Shown: positions 9,211 to 16,990 of the stretch, in pieces | How the letters are laid out: each line of letters begins with the position of its first letter | Position numbering within the stretch: the first letter of the stretch is position 1 | Source: Pseudobdellovibrionaceae bacterium | GTDB lineage: Bacteria > Bdellovibrionota > FAC87 > UBA2466 > JACKAF01 | Assembly: GCA_020635235.1 (NCBI GenBank) | Contig: JACKAF010000004.1 | Coordinates: forward strand, 329,252 to 393,251 | Length of the DNA stretch: 64,000 nucleotides | Direction: 5' to 3' | Position numbers and translations under genes: made by a program | The notes under the pieces: generated by a model | Told to the model about the DNA's origin: nothing | Database searches by the model: none | The model's input: the letters and a program-made list of their open reading frames with translations, nothing else

Positions 9211-9870
9211 ATGATAGCGGCCGTGATATTTGATATGGACGGGGTACTACTCGACTCGGAACCGTTTTGGCGCAGGGCCGAGATCCAGTGCTTTGCTGAC
9301 GTGGGAATCCAGTTGACCGAAGAACAGTGTTTGCAGACGCAAGGCATCCGCATGGCGGAAATAACTGAAATGTACTACAGCCGTTCGCCTTGGGACGGGA
9401 TCAGTCCCGCCGCACTTACTCAAAAAGTGATAGACGAGGTGGCCGAGCAGATTGGCCTTCATGGGCGCCGACTAGCTGGCGTCGAAGGAGCGCTAAGCTT
9501 TTTTGAGGGCAAAAAGCTGCCGTTGGGTCTGGCTACGTCCTCGCCGGAGAAGCACATTGAGGCCGTCTTGCGGGCCTTGGACCTGAACGGTGTTTTCAAG
9601 GTTACTTACTCGGCCGATCGGGAGCCCTACGGAAAACCGCACCCGGGCGTTTACTTGACCACAGCAAAAGCCTTAGGAGTGGCGCCGCAAAACTGTCTCG
9701 CGATTGAAGACTCGGTAAATGGCGTTCTTGCGGCGAAAGCGGCGAGGATGAAGTGCCTTGCGGTCCCGGAGGAGAAGGTGCGACAGGATCCCCGCTTTGC
9801 GATTGCTGATCTGAAACTAAACTCGTTAAGCGAACTTTCTGATGCCCATTGGGCAAAATTGGCCTCTTAG
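9211..9870 (+). CDS. HAD-superfamily sugar-phosphate phosphatase / beta-phosphoglucomutase-like
   Basis: 219 residues with all four HAD motifs: AAVIFDMDGVLLDSEPFW (I, nucleophile Asp and acid/base Asp), LGLATSSPEKH (II), the Lys in YGKPHPGVY (III) and AIEDSVNGVLAAKAA (IV). The DMDGVLLDSEP N-terminus and 'KPHPxxY' resemble hexitol-phosphatase/2-deoxyglucose-6-phosphatase proteins. The start at 9211 follows AAGGAG with a short 3-nt gap; an in-frame TTG lies 27 nt upstream. The 3' end overlaps the convergent Cys-repeat gene by 4 bp. Confidence 0.9.
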   Translation: MIAAVIFDMDGVLLDSEPFWRRAEIQCFADVGIQLTEEQCLQTQGIRMAEITEMYYSRSPWDGISPAALTQKVIDEVAEQIGLHGRRLAGVEGALSFFEGKKLPLGLATSSPEKHIEAVLRALDLNGVFKVTYSADREPYGKPHPGVYLTTAKALGVAPQNCLAIEDSVNGVLAAKAARMKCLAVPEEKVRQDPRFAIADLKLNSLSELSDAHWAKLAS

Positions 9871-10280
9871 CTGCGGATAGGTGTTCCTACAAGGCGCAGG
9901 CATTCGTTGAATTCGTCGGGCCAGTTAAATTCCTTGCAAAGTCCCAGTTCGTCTTCCGTGTAGCTCTTGTTCTTAACGGCCCGTAAGCACCCATTGTAGA
10001 AACTGGCGGTTTCTTGTCGCCGGCAGCTTTTCAGCGCCTCATCCTGGTAATTGCCGTCGGCTACGATAGCGAGGCAGCGATTGAGATCGTCGCTGTAGCG
10101 GTGTTCGCGGCAGGCATTGAGTGCTTGTTCCTCAAACTGCCTATCCTTAATGATGCGTAGACAGCTAAAGAAGTAAGACTTCGCGTTGTGGAGCTTACAG
10201 ACCTCCAACGCGGCCGGATCATAGGCGGCATTTGCGGACGGCACTAAGCCCAATAAAATCAACAGCCAGAAAGTTTTCAT
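9867..10280 (-). CDS. Small exported protein built of four 29-residue two-cysteine repeats
   Basis: 137 residues. A signal peptide (KTFWLLILLGLVPSANA) leads into an almost wholly repetitive mature protein. Cysteines follow the exact pattern C-x11-C-x16 four times: CKLHNAKSYFFSC, CREHRYSDDLNRC, CRRQETASFYNGC and CKEFNWPDEFNEC, each second Cys followed by L. Each unit looks like a helical hairpin clamped by one disulfide, similar in logic to Hcp/Sel1 repeats but with different length and spacing. I do not recognise the family. ATG at 10280 has AAGGGG 5 nt upstream. Probably periplasmic or secreted. Confidence 0.8.
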   Translation of the reverse strand: MKTFWLLILLGLVPSANAAYDPAALEVCKLHNAKSYFFSCLRIIKDRQFEEQALNACREHRYSDDLNRCLAIVADGNYQDEALKSCRRQETASFYNGCLRAVKNKSYTEDELGLCKEFNWPDEFNECLRLVGTPIRS

Positions 10281-10388
10281 GGATTCCCCTTTTATGGCTG
10301 TAACTTTATGCGGGTGGCAGCTGGAATTCGAGGCCCCATGCGGCAAAGCGGGGTTGAAAAAGAACGCCGCTTCGAGTATCCCCCAGGC

Positions 10389-10646
10389 ATGGCAAATGTG
10401 GAAATATATACGACTACCTTCTGCCCTTATTGCATTCGTGCTAAATCGCTGCTCGACTCAAAGGGTGTCCCCTATACGGAAACGGATCTGCAGGGACGGC
10501 CTCAAGAGCTGGCGGATCTTAAGAAACGGACGGGCCACATGACGGTCCCGCAGATTTTCATCAATGGAAAGCTCATCGGCGGGTTCAGTGAACTGCGCGC
10601 GCTAGAGGATGCCGGCGAACTGGATCGAATGCTTGCCCAAGGCTAG
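10389..10646 (+). CDS. grxC: Glutaredoxin 3
   Basis: 85-residue thioredoxin-fold disulfide reductase using glutathione. The dithiol active site CPYC is at residues 12-15 (EIYTTTFCPYCIRA); the cis-Pro segment MTVPQIFINGKLIGG and the C-terminal GG..E..AL are in place. Length matches bacterial Grx3. I chose the ATG at 10389; longer in-frame starts add an implausible N-terminus. No strong ribosome site is seen. Its stop shares a CTAG palindrome with the stop of the convergent DUF962 gene. Confidence 0.93.
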   Translation: MANVEIYTTTFCPYCIRAKSLLDSKGVPYTETDLQGRPQELADLKKRTGHMTVPQIFINGKLIGGFSELRALEDAGELDRMLAQG

Positions 10647-10912
10647 TCCTTTTTCCGGGTGAGCATCTTTTTTAGCCACCAGTACGGACCCACTATTAAG
10701 TAGAGGGGATCGGAAAAAAATGCGGGTGGCTTGCCTTCAAAATAGTGCCCGAGGAATTGCAGGATCCAACCACCAATAAAGAGTCCAACACCCCACCAGA
10801 AATGAAAAAAAAGCAGTGGCAGGGAGATCACTATCGCGGGGATGCCCAAAGAGTGAAGCGCCCGGTTGATGCGGTTTTTGTGAGAGGCGTTATAGCTTTC
10901 CAAGTAGCCCAT
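10643..10912 (-). CDS. DUF962/Mpo1-like small membrane protein
   Basis: 89 residues. Starts GYLESYNASHKNRINR and contains His-rich segments facing two hydrophobic helices (IPAIVISLPLLFFHFWW, GVGLFIGGWILQFLGHYFEG) followed by P-P-A-FFSDPLYLIVGPYWW. This is the pattern of DUF962 proteins related to yeast Mpo1, a membrane 2-hydroxy fatty acid dioxygenase with conserved His residues. Short bacterial members are common. The enzymatic role here is inferred only. Confidence 0.88.
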   Translation of the reverse strand: MGYLESYNASHKNRINRALHSLGIPAIVISLPLLFFHFWWGVGLFIGGWILQFLGHYFEGKPPAFFSDPLYLIVGPYWWLKKMLTRKKD

Positions 10913-11101
10913 GGTCTAAGAACATCCCGTATTCCTTAAGAATGCGCAAGAGCGATTTGATTCAAGACAGTGCGTCCAGTAAATCTACGCACTCCCGTGG
11001 TGAGCGTGCACGTGCGAGAAACACTTAAGTTTGCAGAACTGCGCGCCAATTCGCTTCGAGTTCCGTGGCACTTGCCTTGCATCGTCATTGCATAGGTGTT
11101 C

Positions 11102-13066
11102 ATGAGATTTTACTGGGGAATATATTCAAGGTTCCCAGCTTTGCTGTTCGTCTTGTTGCTACCTTTTGTGGTTCTAGCCGAAACTCCTGATTCGGCGGGC
11201 GTCAACTCCATCTACCAAGTAGCCTCCAAAAACCTAGATACGATGAATTCCATTGAATTGGGTCGTCTTGCCGGGATCAAGGGGTCTGTTCCTGTTCGGA
11301 TAGGCAAAGAGTTGAATGCCAGACTCAAAGAAAAGTTTCTTGAGACGCAACGGGAGAAACTAAAGGACGAGCCAGAAAAGCTAAAAGAATTGGAAGCCAA
11401 AGTTACGGCCGATGACTTTTTGCTCGATTCCCAACAACTGCTTGATGTACTGAAAGATCACCCCGAATTCGATGTGAATCTTCCTGAAAAAATGGAGTTG
11501 ATGGCGGCATTGCGCCTGGCCAATCACGAGGGGAGAAAAGGCCGTTCCGAGACCCCCAATGCGAATTTGCGCGAGCTTATCATTCAAGAGCTACAAGATG
11601 CGAGTGACAACAATGTTGCTTCGCTAAGATTGTCTGGCGTTGTTTCGGATGCTCTGAAGGCGCTCCTACCGAAACTTCCGGAGGATCTCAAAAAGAAGGC
11701 CGCGAGTGCACTCAACGAGGAAGAGGTCTCCGTCAAAGTCCTCAAAGAGCTATTTGAATCCAAATCGAGCGAGGCTCTGGACTTCGACGTATTGCGCAGT
11801 GCTCTTGCAGACCTGCGCACGGATCATAGTTTGGCCGCGGGCGTACGCTTTGCCAGTTCTTTCTCAAGGGATCGCCGGGAAGACTTGGTGTTCCGAAATG
11901 AAGATGAGAGCTTTCAGCAGGTGCTCGCCGATTTATTGAATGCAAATAAGGCAGCAAAGGAAAAGGCAAAGGTCGGGACTAAGGAAGGTTCCGAGCGCAA
12001 TGAGTTTCCTGATGGTTTTTCAAAGGTCCCTTCCAAGGCCCCTTCCGAAGAACCTCTCAAGGGACCGCACCCTCGAAAAGAAGAAGGGCGTCCGTTGGAT
12101 CCGAACGTGGGCAACCAAGCCTCTGTGGGGGCGCCTGGGGAAGGTTTGTACGTCCCTCAGGGAACGGTAAGAGGTTTTGATATTGCGTCGGTGGATCCGG
12201 GAGCAAGATCTGCGATCATCCCGCAGGCGGGTAGCGGTGATGGCGCTGCAAATATCGCCGGCGCGGATCCCGCATCGGGCAAATCCAAGCGAGCTGCGCA
12301 GGCTGCAATCGCTTCCAAAAATGCACAAGGGGTATTTGATTTCAGCGTGGACATCGTTTCAGATTATGGCAACGCCCTGGGGCGGTGCCAGATGACTATC
12401 CTTTCAAAAGTCTTCGACGAAGTAGCCCGGGTATGCCGGGTCAAGGCCGGGACTGCGGATCACTGTGTGCGAAACAAAGCTTACACAATGGAAATTGAAC
12501 AGCTCGGAGCTACGTTTCCTGTGCAATACGCCGTGAGTCCGTCGCAGGCAGAAAATTCGAGGAACCAGATAGTTATCAAGCGTGGTGGCTCAACCGGAAT
12601 GGACATTGCTTTTGTTTCTTTGAACATGGAAGCGGAAGCCTGCCCTTCCGACAAGGTGCTCCCGGTTTTTGAACTGGCAAGTCGAGCGCCCCGATCCGGT
12701 GAAACGGTAATCGTCGATGGTCACCAAACTCTTCTCGGCGGAGTGAAAAGCAGCCCCGAAGGAGACGGACTTTTGGAAGTGAATTTGTCTGGTAACGCAG
12801 TTGGTATTTACGAGGGAAATTCAGGCGGTGGAACTTTCATCGTAGAAAACGGCAAGATCAAGTTCGCGGGCCCTCTTTCAGCCAAGTTTACGAGTCCCAA
12901 ATACAACGATCGCTTGGGGCTTGTCGCGGCCGATGGTTCGGTTCAGGCCTGGTACCGTCAGCAAATGGGCATAGAGCCTCCCCAATTTGCGGATGGTACG
13001 GATACCGACAATTCTCTGGCTAGTGCAGGCGAGGGCGACGATCATCTAACGGGGTCGCGTTTCTAA
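11102..13066 (+). CDS. Exported chymotrypsin-fold serine protease with long N-terminal region
   Basis: 654 residues: signal peptide (FPALLFVLLLPFVVLAE), a ~300-residue acidic helical region, a Pro/Lys-rich linker (around KVPSKAPSEEP), and a C-terminal trypsin-like domain. A plausible triad is His in TADHCV (about residue 454), Asp in MDIAFVSL (about 501) and Ser in GNSGGG (about 574). The His motif differs from the usual TAAHC/TAGHC, and the last Gly replaces Pro of GNSGGP. The helical region may be a pro-domain or chaperone. A GTG 6 nt upstream is an alternative start. Convergent, stop-overlapping with the next gene. Confidence 0.75.
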   Translation: MRFYWGIYSRFPALLFVLLLPFVVLAETPDSAGVNSIYQVASKNLDTMNSIELGRLAGIKGSVPVRIGKELNARLKEKFLETQREKLKDEPEKLKELEAKVTADDFLLDSQQLLDVLKDHPEFDVNLPEKMELMAALRLANHEGRKGRSETPNANLRELIIQELQDASDNNVASLRLSGVVSDALKALLPKLPEDLKKKAASALNEEEVSVKVLKELFESKSSEALDFDVLRSALADLRTDHSLAAGVRFASSFSRDRREDLVFRNEDESFQQVLADLLNANKAAKEKAKVGTKEGSERNEFPDGFSKVPSKAPSEEPLKGPHPRKEEGRPLDPNVGNQASVGAPGEGLYVPQGTVRGFDIASVDPGARSAIIPQAGSGDGAANIAGADPASGKSKRAAQAAIASKNAQGVFDFSVDIVSDYGNALGRCQMTILSKVFDEVARVCRVKAGTADHCVRNKAYTMEIEQLGATFPVQYAVSPSQAENSRNQIVIKRGGSTGMDIAFVSLNMEAEACPSDKVLPVFELASRAPRSGETVIVDGHQTLLGGVKSSPEGDGLLEVNLSGNAVGIYEGNSGGGTFIVENGKIKFAGPLSAKFTSPKYNDRLGLVAADGSVQAWYRQQMGIEPPQFADGTDTDNSLASAGEGDDHLTGSRF

Positions 13067-14382
13067 GGTTGAGCGCTCACGCGCATTCCCTGCACCGGTA
13101 CCGCCACCGGGACTTTCAACTCATACTCGTTTGGAATACCCAGTATTGTAAAAACTTCGTCGTTCAACAGACGTCTGAATTCGCGCGCATCGCCTTCTGC
13201 AAGGATCTCGACGGCGCGTGAGAACTGGGGTGGCTGATTGAGTCGCATTGAATTCAGCTGGCAGAGCAAGGTTTGGCGGATGACCATGCGAAAATCCGCG
13301 GGGGAAAAATCAAGACGGTGCAACGAGTGGCGCAGATCTAGGAGCTTGGGTTCAAGCCCTCGCGTCCGGCGTACGAATTCCCAAGCTTTTTCCGGTGGGC
13401 CGCCATTTGCAAATTCCATCAGTTCCTCAAACGGCATGGACCTACGGGCTTCGAAATCGTAATGGTATGTCTCATTTAGTAGCGTCACGATGTCTTGGTA
13501 TTGTTTCGGGTGGACAACTTTTGCGAAAGCGATCAATTCGTCCACGTCCATCACGTACAGAGAAATCCAAGCACGCTTATCGGCATACTTGGAGTCGAGT
13601 TCAAACTGGTATTCTCCGTAACGCTGGCGGGCAGCATTGGCTTGTGAGGCCACGAGTCGTCCTGAGGAGCGCTCAACATAGGGATCCACGAAGAAGAAGA
13701 CACCTTCATCTGATTTCAGCCAACGATTGAATTCCGAAGTGTTGAGCCCTCCTGGAAAACCCAGCCCCGCCAGTGCCGCAGACGAGAGTAAAGAATACTT
13801 CGGGGTTTGAACCGCTCGCGGAGCGTTGTGCGTATAAAGAAGCCCAAGTTTCGCTACCAAAGCCTCGGCTTGCTCCATACCGGGAGTGCCTTGCGCGTAG
13901 GGGTGTGCGGCAAGCAATCTATCGCGATTTTCCGCGCTAAGAGCCGCGAGAGCCGCGTAACCTCCTTTACGCCCGGGCTTGGCTCCGCGTAGGATCATGG
14001 ATTCTTTGAGAGAGGCCGCCTGCTTTTTTTCCAGCTCGCGGCCCGCGTTGAACTCAGGCAAGCGTAAATCCAAGTAGTCCTTGATGGCCTCCGGATCATC
14101 TTCTGGGTACTCGCCCACGACGGGGCGTTCAGTGTCAGTCAGAAAAGTTTGAAAGGGAGTAGAGTCCCACAAGTGTTGGAAGACGTTCGGATCCGCCTTG
14201 CCCAGAACCAGAAAGAGATCGGCGTGATCCCCGATCGCGGCGAGAGTATCAGCGCAAAGATCCGCCCCATCCTCGTCTTCGTCAGCAAATTCCTGCCTGG
14301 CGCGGCGCAGAGCGTCCCAGTCGCTCGCAAACGTGGGGGCGACCGCCAGTAGCAGGGTAAAAAGTATAAAAATGTTCTTCAT
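13063..14382 (-). CDS. Exported protein of unknown function
   Basis: 439 residues with a clear signal peptide (KNIFILFTLLLAVAPTFAS). The mature protein is mostly helical, acidic at its start (FADEDEDGADLC), with only two or three Cys and no repeats or catalytic motif I can recognise; WISLYVMDVDELIAFAKVV and FRMVIRQTLLCQLNSM are hydrophobic patches of a globular fold. Paired convergently with the serine protease gene; a substrate or inhibitor relation would be speculation. The ribosome site before the ATG at 14382 is weak. Confidence 0.75.
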   Translation of the reverse strand: MKNIFILFTLLLAVAPTFASDWDALRRARQEFADEDEDGADLCADTLAAIGDHADLFLVLGKADPNVFQHLWDSTPFQTFLTDTERPVVGEYPEDDPEAIKDYLDLRLPEFNAGRELEKKQAASLKESMILRGAKPGRKGGYAALAALSAENRDRLLAAHPYAQGTPGMEQAEALVAKLGLLYTHNAPRAVQTPKYSLLSSAALAGLGFPGGLNTSEFNRWLKSDEGVFFFVDPYVERSSGRLVASQANAARQRYGEYQFELDSKYADKRAWISLYVMDVDELIAFAKVVHPKQYQDIVTLLNETYHYDFEARRSMPFEELMEFANGGPPEKAWEFVRRTRGLEPKLLDLRHSLHRLDFSPADFRMVIRQTLLCQLNSMRLNQPPQFSRAVEILAEGDAREFRRLLNDEVFTILGIPNEYELKVPVAVPVQGMRVSAQP

Positions 14383-14436
14383 TAGATCTACGATTTAGCG
14401 GGTCGGAATGTAGCACATAGCGTCAAAAATACAAGG

Positions 14437-14598
14437 CTATTTCGACTTGGGCGGGCTCTCGGACGGGGGATCGTACGGGCAGTGGAGGCATCCGTTTCGG
14501 CAACAATACCCACGCTTTAAGAGGTACTGGGCAGTAAATACCAGTAAGCCCTCCTCATTGAGGTAGAAATCTTCCCCGTCCTGCAGCGTTTCGTCCAT
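14437..14598 (-). CDS. DUF5522 small Cys-rich protein
   Basis: 53 residues, too short for most gene callers. The core GYCCRNGCLHCPY (four Cys plus His) matches the DUF5522 signature, followed by D-P-P and a Pro/Ser/Lys tail. The motif looks metal-binding. DUF5522 occurs alone or fused to other domains; function unknown to me. It begins 3 nt after the stop of the diadenylate cyclase gene on the same strand, so it is very likely co-transcribed, possibly by termination-reinitiation. Confidence 0.8.
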   Translation of the reverse strand: MDETLQDGEDFYLNEEGLLVFTAQYLLKRGYCCRNGCLHCPYDPPSESPPKSK

Positions 14599-14601
14599 CA
14601 G

Positions 14602-15528
14602 CTACTTCTTTTGGAAGGTTCGTTCTTTGTGCCGGGGGGCTAGTTTTTCGAGCTTGAGCAAAACCTCGCCGCCCCGAAAGAGCGTCACCGTCCCTGAAGA
14701 CTCCGACAAGACGACAGCGATGGTATGTCGGCAGCGGTTGGTGAAGGCGGCGGCGGCCGTATGCCGTGCCCCGAGCCCTGGAAGCGTACGCGCATTTTCT
14801 GAAGCGGCACCCAAGTATGTTCCAGCGGTTTCGACCGTGCCGTTTGGGGAAATGAGGAACGCGCCGTCCAGTCCGGTTAACTCGCGAAGCGTCTCGAAAA
14901 AGCCGGTGTTGGCAAAGGTACGTAGCTTTTTCGGGTGGCCCGCCAAGGGGTTTAAGATCAGCTGGTGGGTAAATTTCTGCATTTCCGAAAGTTCGCCAAT
15001 CACAAAGATTGTTCCGATGGGCCTACCCTCTCGTCCCTCCGTCGCTAAACGTAGTGCCCAGCTGATGACTCGTTCAATCGTGTGGATGGGCAGATCACTG
15101 TTTTCTAACGCCTTGGATTGTTTTTGATACCAGGGGAACTCGATCCCTGCGTTTAGAATCATGAGCGTATCAAGTCTCTGAGTACCGAAGGCCCCGGAGA
15201 TCGCGATCACACTTTCTTTGGGAGTGGCAAAGCCTTGTGCCACCGCCAGGAACAGAGCTACGCGCATCTGGCTGACTCGTGTAAGTGGGCTTTCGGGGAC
15301 CGGGATGATAACGTCCTTTTTCTCGCCCAGCTCTGGAGTTCGATCCCCCATGAGGATCCAGCCTATTTTTTCGGTGTCGCGCTTTTCGAGAATCCGGTCC
15401 ATTTGGCGGCGGTTGCTGACCTGAATCAAGAGAGTCTCGATAGAAAGCGCTTTGGCGAGCGAGAACGCGTGTTCGACGACGGCCGCCGATTCCCGTTTGT
15501 CCTGATTTTTTAGTAGCGACCCGAGCAT
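14602..15528 (-). CDS. Diadenylate cyclase (DisA_N/DAC domain), DacZ-like
   Basis: Makes cyclic di-AMP from two ATP. 308 residues: the C-terminal DAC domain has both signatures, DGA (221-223, in LDGAFLISPNG) and RHT (255-257, in GLGARHTAAAAFTNRC). The N-terminal ~150 residues form an alpha/beta domain (AFSLAKALSIETLLIQVSN, ESVIAISGAFGTQRLDTLMI) that resembles the pyruvate-kinase-C-like domain of DacZ/CdaZ proteins rather than the membrane helices of CdaA or the helix-hairpin-helix of DisA. So it is predicted soluble. The start codon lies in a 13-bp hairpin (separate entry). DUF5522 follows directly. Confidence 0.9.
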   Translation of the reverse strand: MLGSLLKNQDKRESAAVVEHAFSLAKALSIETLLIQVSNRRQMDRILEKRDTEKIGWILMGDRTPELGEKKDVIIPVPESPLTRVSQMRVALFLAVAQGFATPKESVIAISGAFGTQRLDTLMILNAGIEFPWYQKQSKALENSDLPIHTIERVISWALRLATEGREGRPIGTIFVIGELSEMQKFTHQLILNPLAGHPKKLRTFANTGFFETLRELTGLDGAFLISPNGTVETAGTYLGAASENARTLPGLGARHTAAAAFTNRCRHTIAVVLSESSGTVTLFRGGEVLLKLEKLAPRHKERTFQKK

Positions 15529-15553
15529 CCTTTCTTATAAGGTGCTCGGGTCG
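15517..15553 (-). promoter_or_regulatory. Hairpin burying the start codon of the diadenylate cyclase gene
   Basis: In the mRNA, CGACCCGAGCA (15553-15543) pairs perfectly with TGCTCGGGTCG (15527-15517), which contains the TG of the ATG and codons 2-4. CC next to the 5' arm can pair with GG of the AAAGG ribosome site. The loop is about 10 nt. This should block initiation unless opened. There is no U-run after it, so it is a poor terminator for the upstream doxX-like gene, although some termination role cannot be excluded. Confidence 0.6.
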
Positions 15554-15568
15554 TTTAATGAAGAGATT

Positions 15569-15943
15569 TTATCGTGAAAAAAGACCCTGGTAGCGTGCTC
15601 GGTTTTGCCAGGCAAGGTAGACGAGTAAAACTAGGCAAAACACTCCCATGGGTAATCCCGCCGGATCCAGAAAAGCGTGAAACAGCAGGATGTTGATCAC
15701 GATCGGGGCGAGAACAACGAGCGCGAGAGGGACGTAGACTCCAGCCAGGAGCGCTGCGCCACAGATGACCTCAACTGACTTCACCACAGCCATAAAATAG
15801 CCGGTTTGAATCATTGCGGTGATGAACGCTCCGGCCGCAGGAGTGGGCGGGGGAGGCTGAATGAACATAAAAAAACCGTTTAGACCAAATACGAAGAATA
15901 TCAGACCAAGAAGCAGTCGCGCAGCGAGCTTTAGCTTATCCAT
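15569..15943 (-). CDS. DoxX family membrane protein
   Basis: 124 residues with four predicted transmembrane helices: LLLGLIFFVFGLNGFF, GYFMAVVKSVEVICGAALL, LALVVLAPIVINILLFHAF and GVFCLVLLVYLAW. The 'GL.F..FG' start, 'P.P' loop and 'K..E...G..LL' second helix are typical of DoxX/DoxX-like proteins. Some family members are linked to thiosulfate:quinone oxidation or redox stress, but most are unassigned. Ribosome site AGGAG precedes the ATG at 15943. Lies 40 nt upstream of the diadenylate cyclase gene on the same strand. Confidence 0.85.
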   Translation of the reverse strand: MDKLKLAARLLLGLIFFVFGLNGFFMFIQPPPPTPAAGAFITAMIQTGYFMAVVKSVEVICGAALLAGVYVPLALVVLAPIVINILLFHAFLDPAGLPMGVFCLVLLVYLAWQNRARYQGLFSR

Positions 15944-16006
15944 TGTTTCTCCTGTTGTGGTGAATAGTTTTCAAACGCTACGCTTAAGTCTATCCTAAAT
16001 AATGAA

Positions 16007-16990
16007 ATGAGCACAATTAGCATTGAGCGTGAACATGCGCTTAGACAGCGTGTTGCCCGGGCGTTAAAAACAAAAAGCGAAGCGCTTTCTTCAACTTTCC
16101 AAACTTCCGGCTCTCGATCTGTCGTAGGGAGCCAGCTTTATCTGGAAGGTGTTCACTTTGACCTGAACTACACGACGGGACAAGAATTGGGCAAACGGCT
16201 GATTACGATTGGTGCGAATGCTTTGGCCTGTTCTGGGGTTCGTCCGGAGAAAGTGTCAGTTCTCTTGGGAATGCGCCAAGAAACCCATGAGATATTTCTT
16301 ACAGAGTTTTTCTCCGGCATCTATAAGGCGACAAAGAAGCAGAAAATACTCCTTTCAGGCGCGGATCTAACCGTCTCTCCGACAGCCATGGCCGTCAGTG
16401 TTGTTTTTTCGGGGTCTTCATTTCTAAAAGGTTCCCGATCGCGTGTGAAGTCGGGGGATATTTTGGCCGTCTCAGGGCCTCTGGGGACGTCTGCTGCGGG
16501 CTTGGAGTGTCTCAAAAAAATTGGAAGAGAAAACCTACACAATTGGGAGAGTTTGGTTCGGGGGCACTTGGACCCTCCGCCTCAGGCAGCCGTTTCCGAG
16601 AAGCTCCTAAAGCTTAGCGGGGTTCGGGACTGCGTTCTGCTCAATGAAGGCTTTGCGATGGATCTCAACTTGGCAGCGCAGCGCTGGAATACGGGCGCGT
16701 GCGTGCGTCAGGTTCAACTCCCGTCTATCGAGGCGATAAATTGGGCTGGTCGAAGCCTGAACGTGGATCCGCAGCGTTGGGTACTCTATGGCGGAGAAGA
16801 TCAACAGCTGCTTTTGGTACTGGATCCAAAGAAAGCGAAAAACATTCAAAAAAAACACCGGTTGATCATTGTGGGCGAAGTTGTTGAACGAAAAAAGGGG
16901 GTCAAGCTAATCAACAGCAAAGATCAGATCCAGCCCTTCCTGCCTAGGGCATGGAACGATTTGGTAAGACGGACGGCGCCTCTAGCTTGA
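16007..16990 (+). CDS. ThiL/AIR-synthase-related protein with altered active-site motifs
   Basis: 327 residues in the PurM/ThiL (AIR synthase related) fold. Recognisable ThiL-like landmarks: YLEGVHFDL, ILAVSGPLGTSAAGL, and LYGGEDQQLLLVL. Key thiamine-phosphate kinase motifs are changed: no G-D-D-A Mg site near the N-terminus, SRSVVGSQLYLEGVHF lacks the TTD acid before L-x-E-G-x-H-F, and the canonical M-x-D-x-S-D-G-L segment reads CVLLNEGFAMDL. It is therefore either a divergent enzyme with another substrate or an inactive homologue. No other thiamine genes are nearby. Confidence 0.75.
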   Translation: MSTISIEREHALRQRVARALKTKSEALSSTFQTSGSRSVVGSQLYLEGVHFDLNYTTGQELGKRLITIGANALACSGVRPEKVSVLLGMRQETHEIFLTEFFSGIYKATKKQKILLSGADLTVSPTAMAVSVVFSGSSFLKGSRSRVKSGDILAVSGPLGTSAAGLECLKKIGRENLHNWESLVRGHLDPPPQAAVSEKLLKLSGVRDCVLLNEGFAMDLNLAAQRWNTGACVRQVQLPSIEAINWAGRSLNVDPQRWVLYGGEDQQLLLVLDPKKAKNIQKKHRLIIVGEVVERKKGVKLINSKDQIQPFLPRAWNDLVRRTAPLA

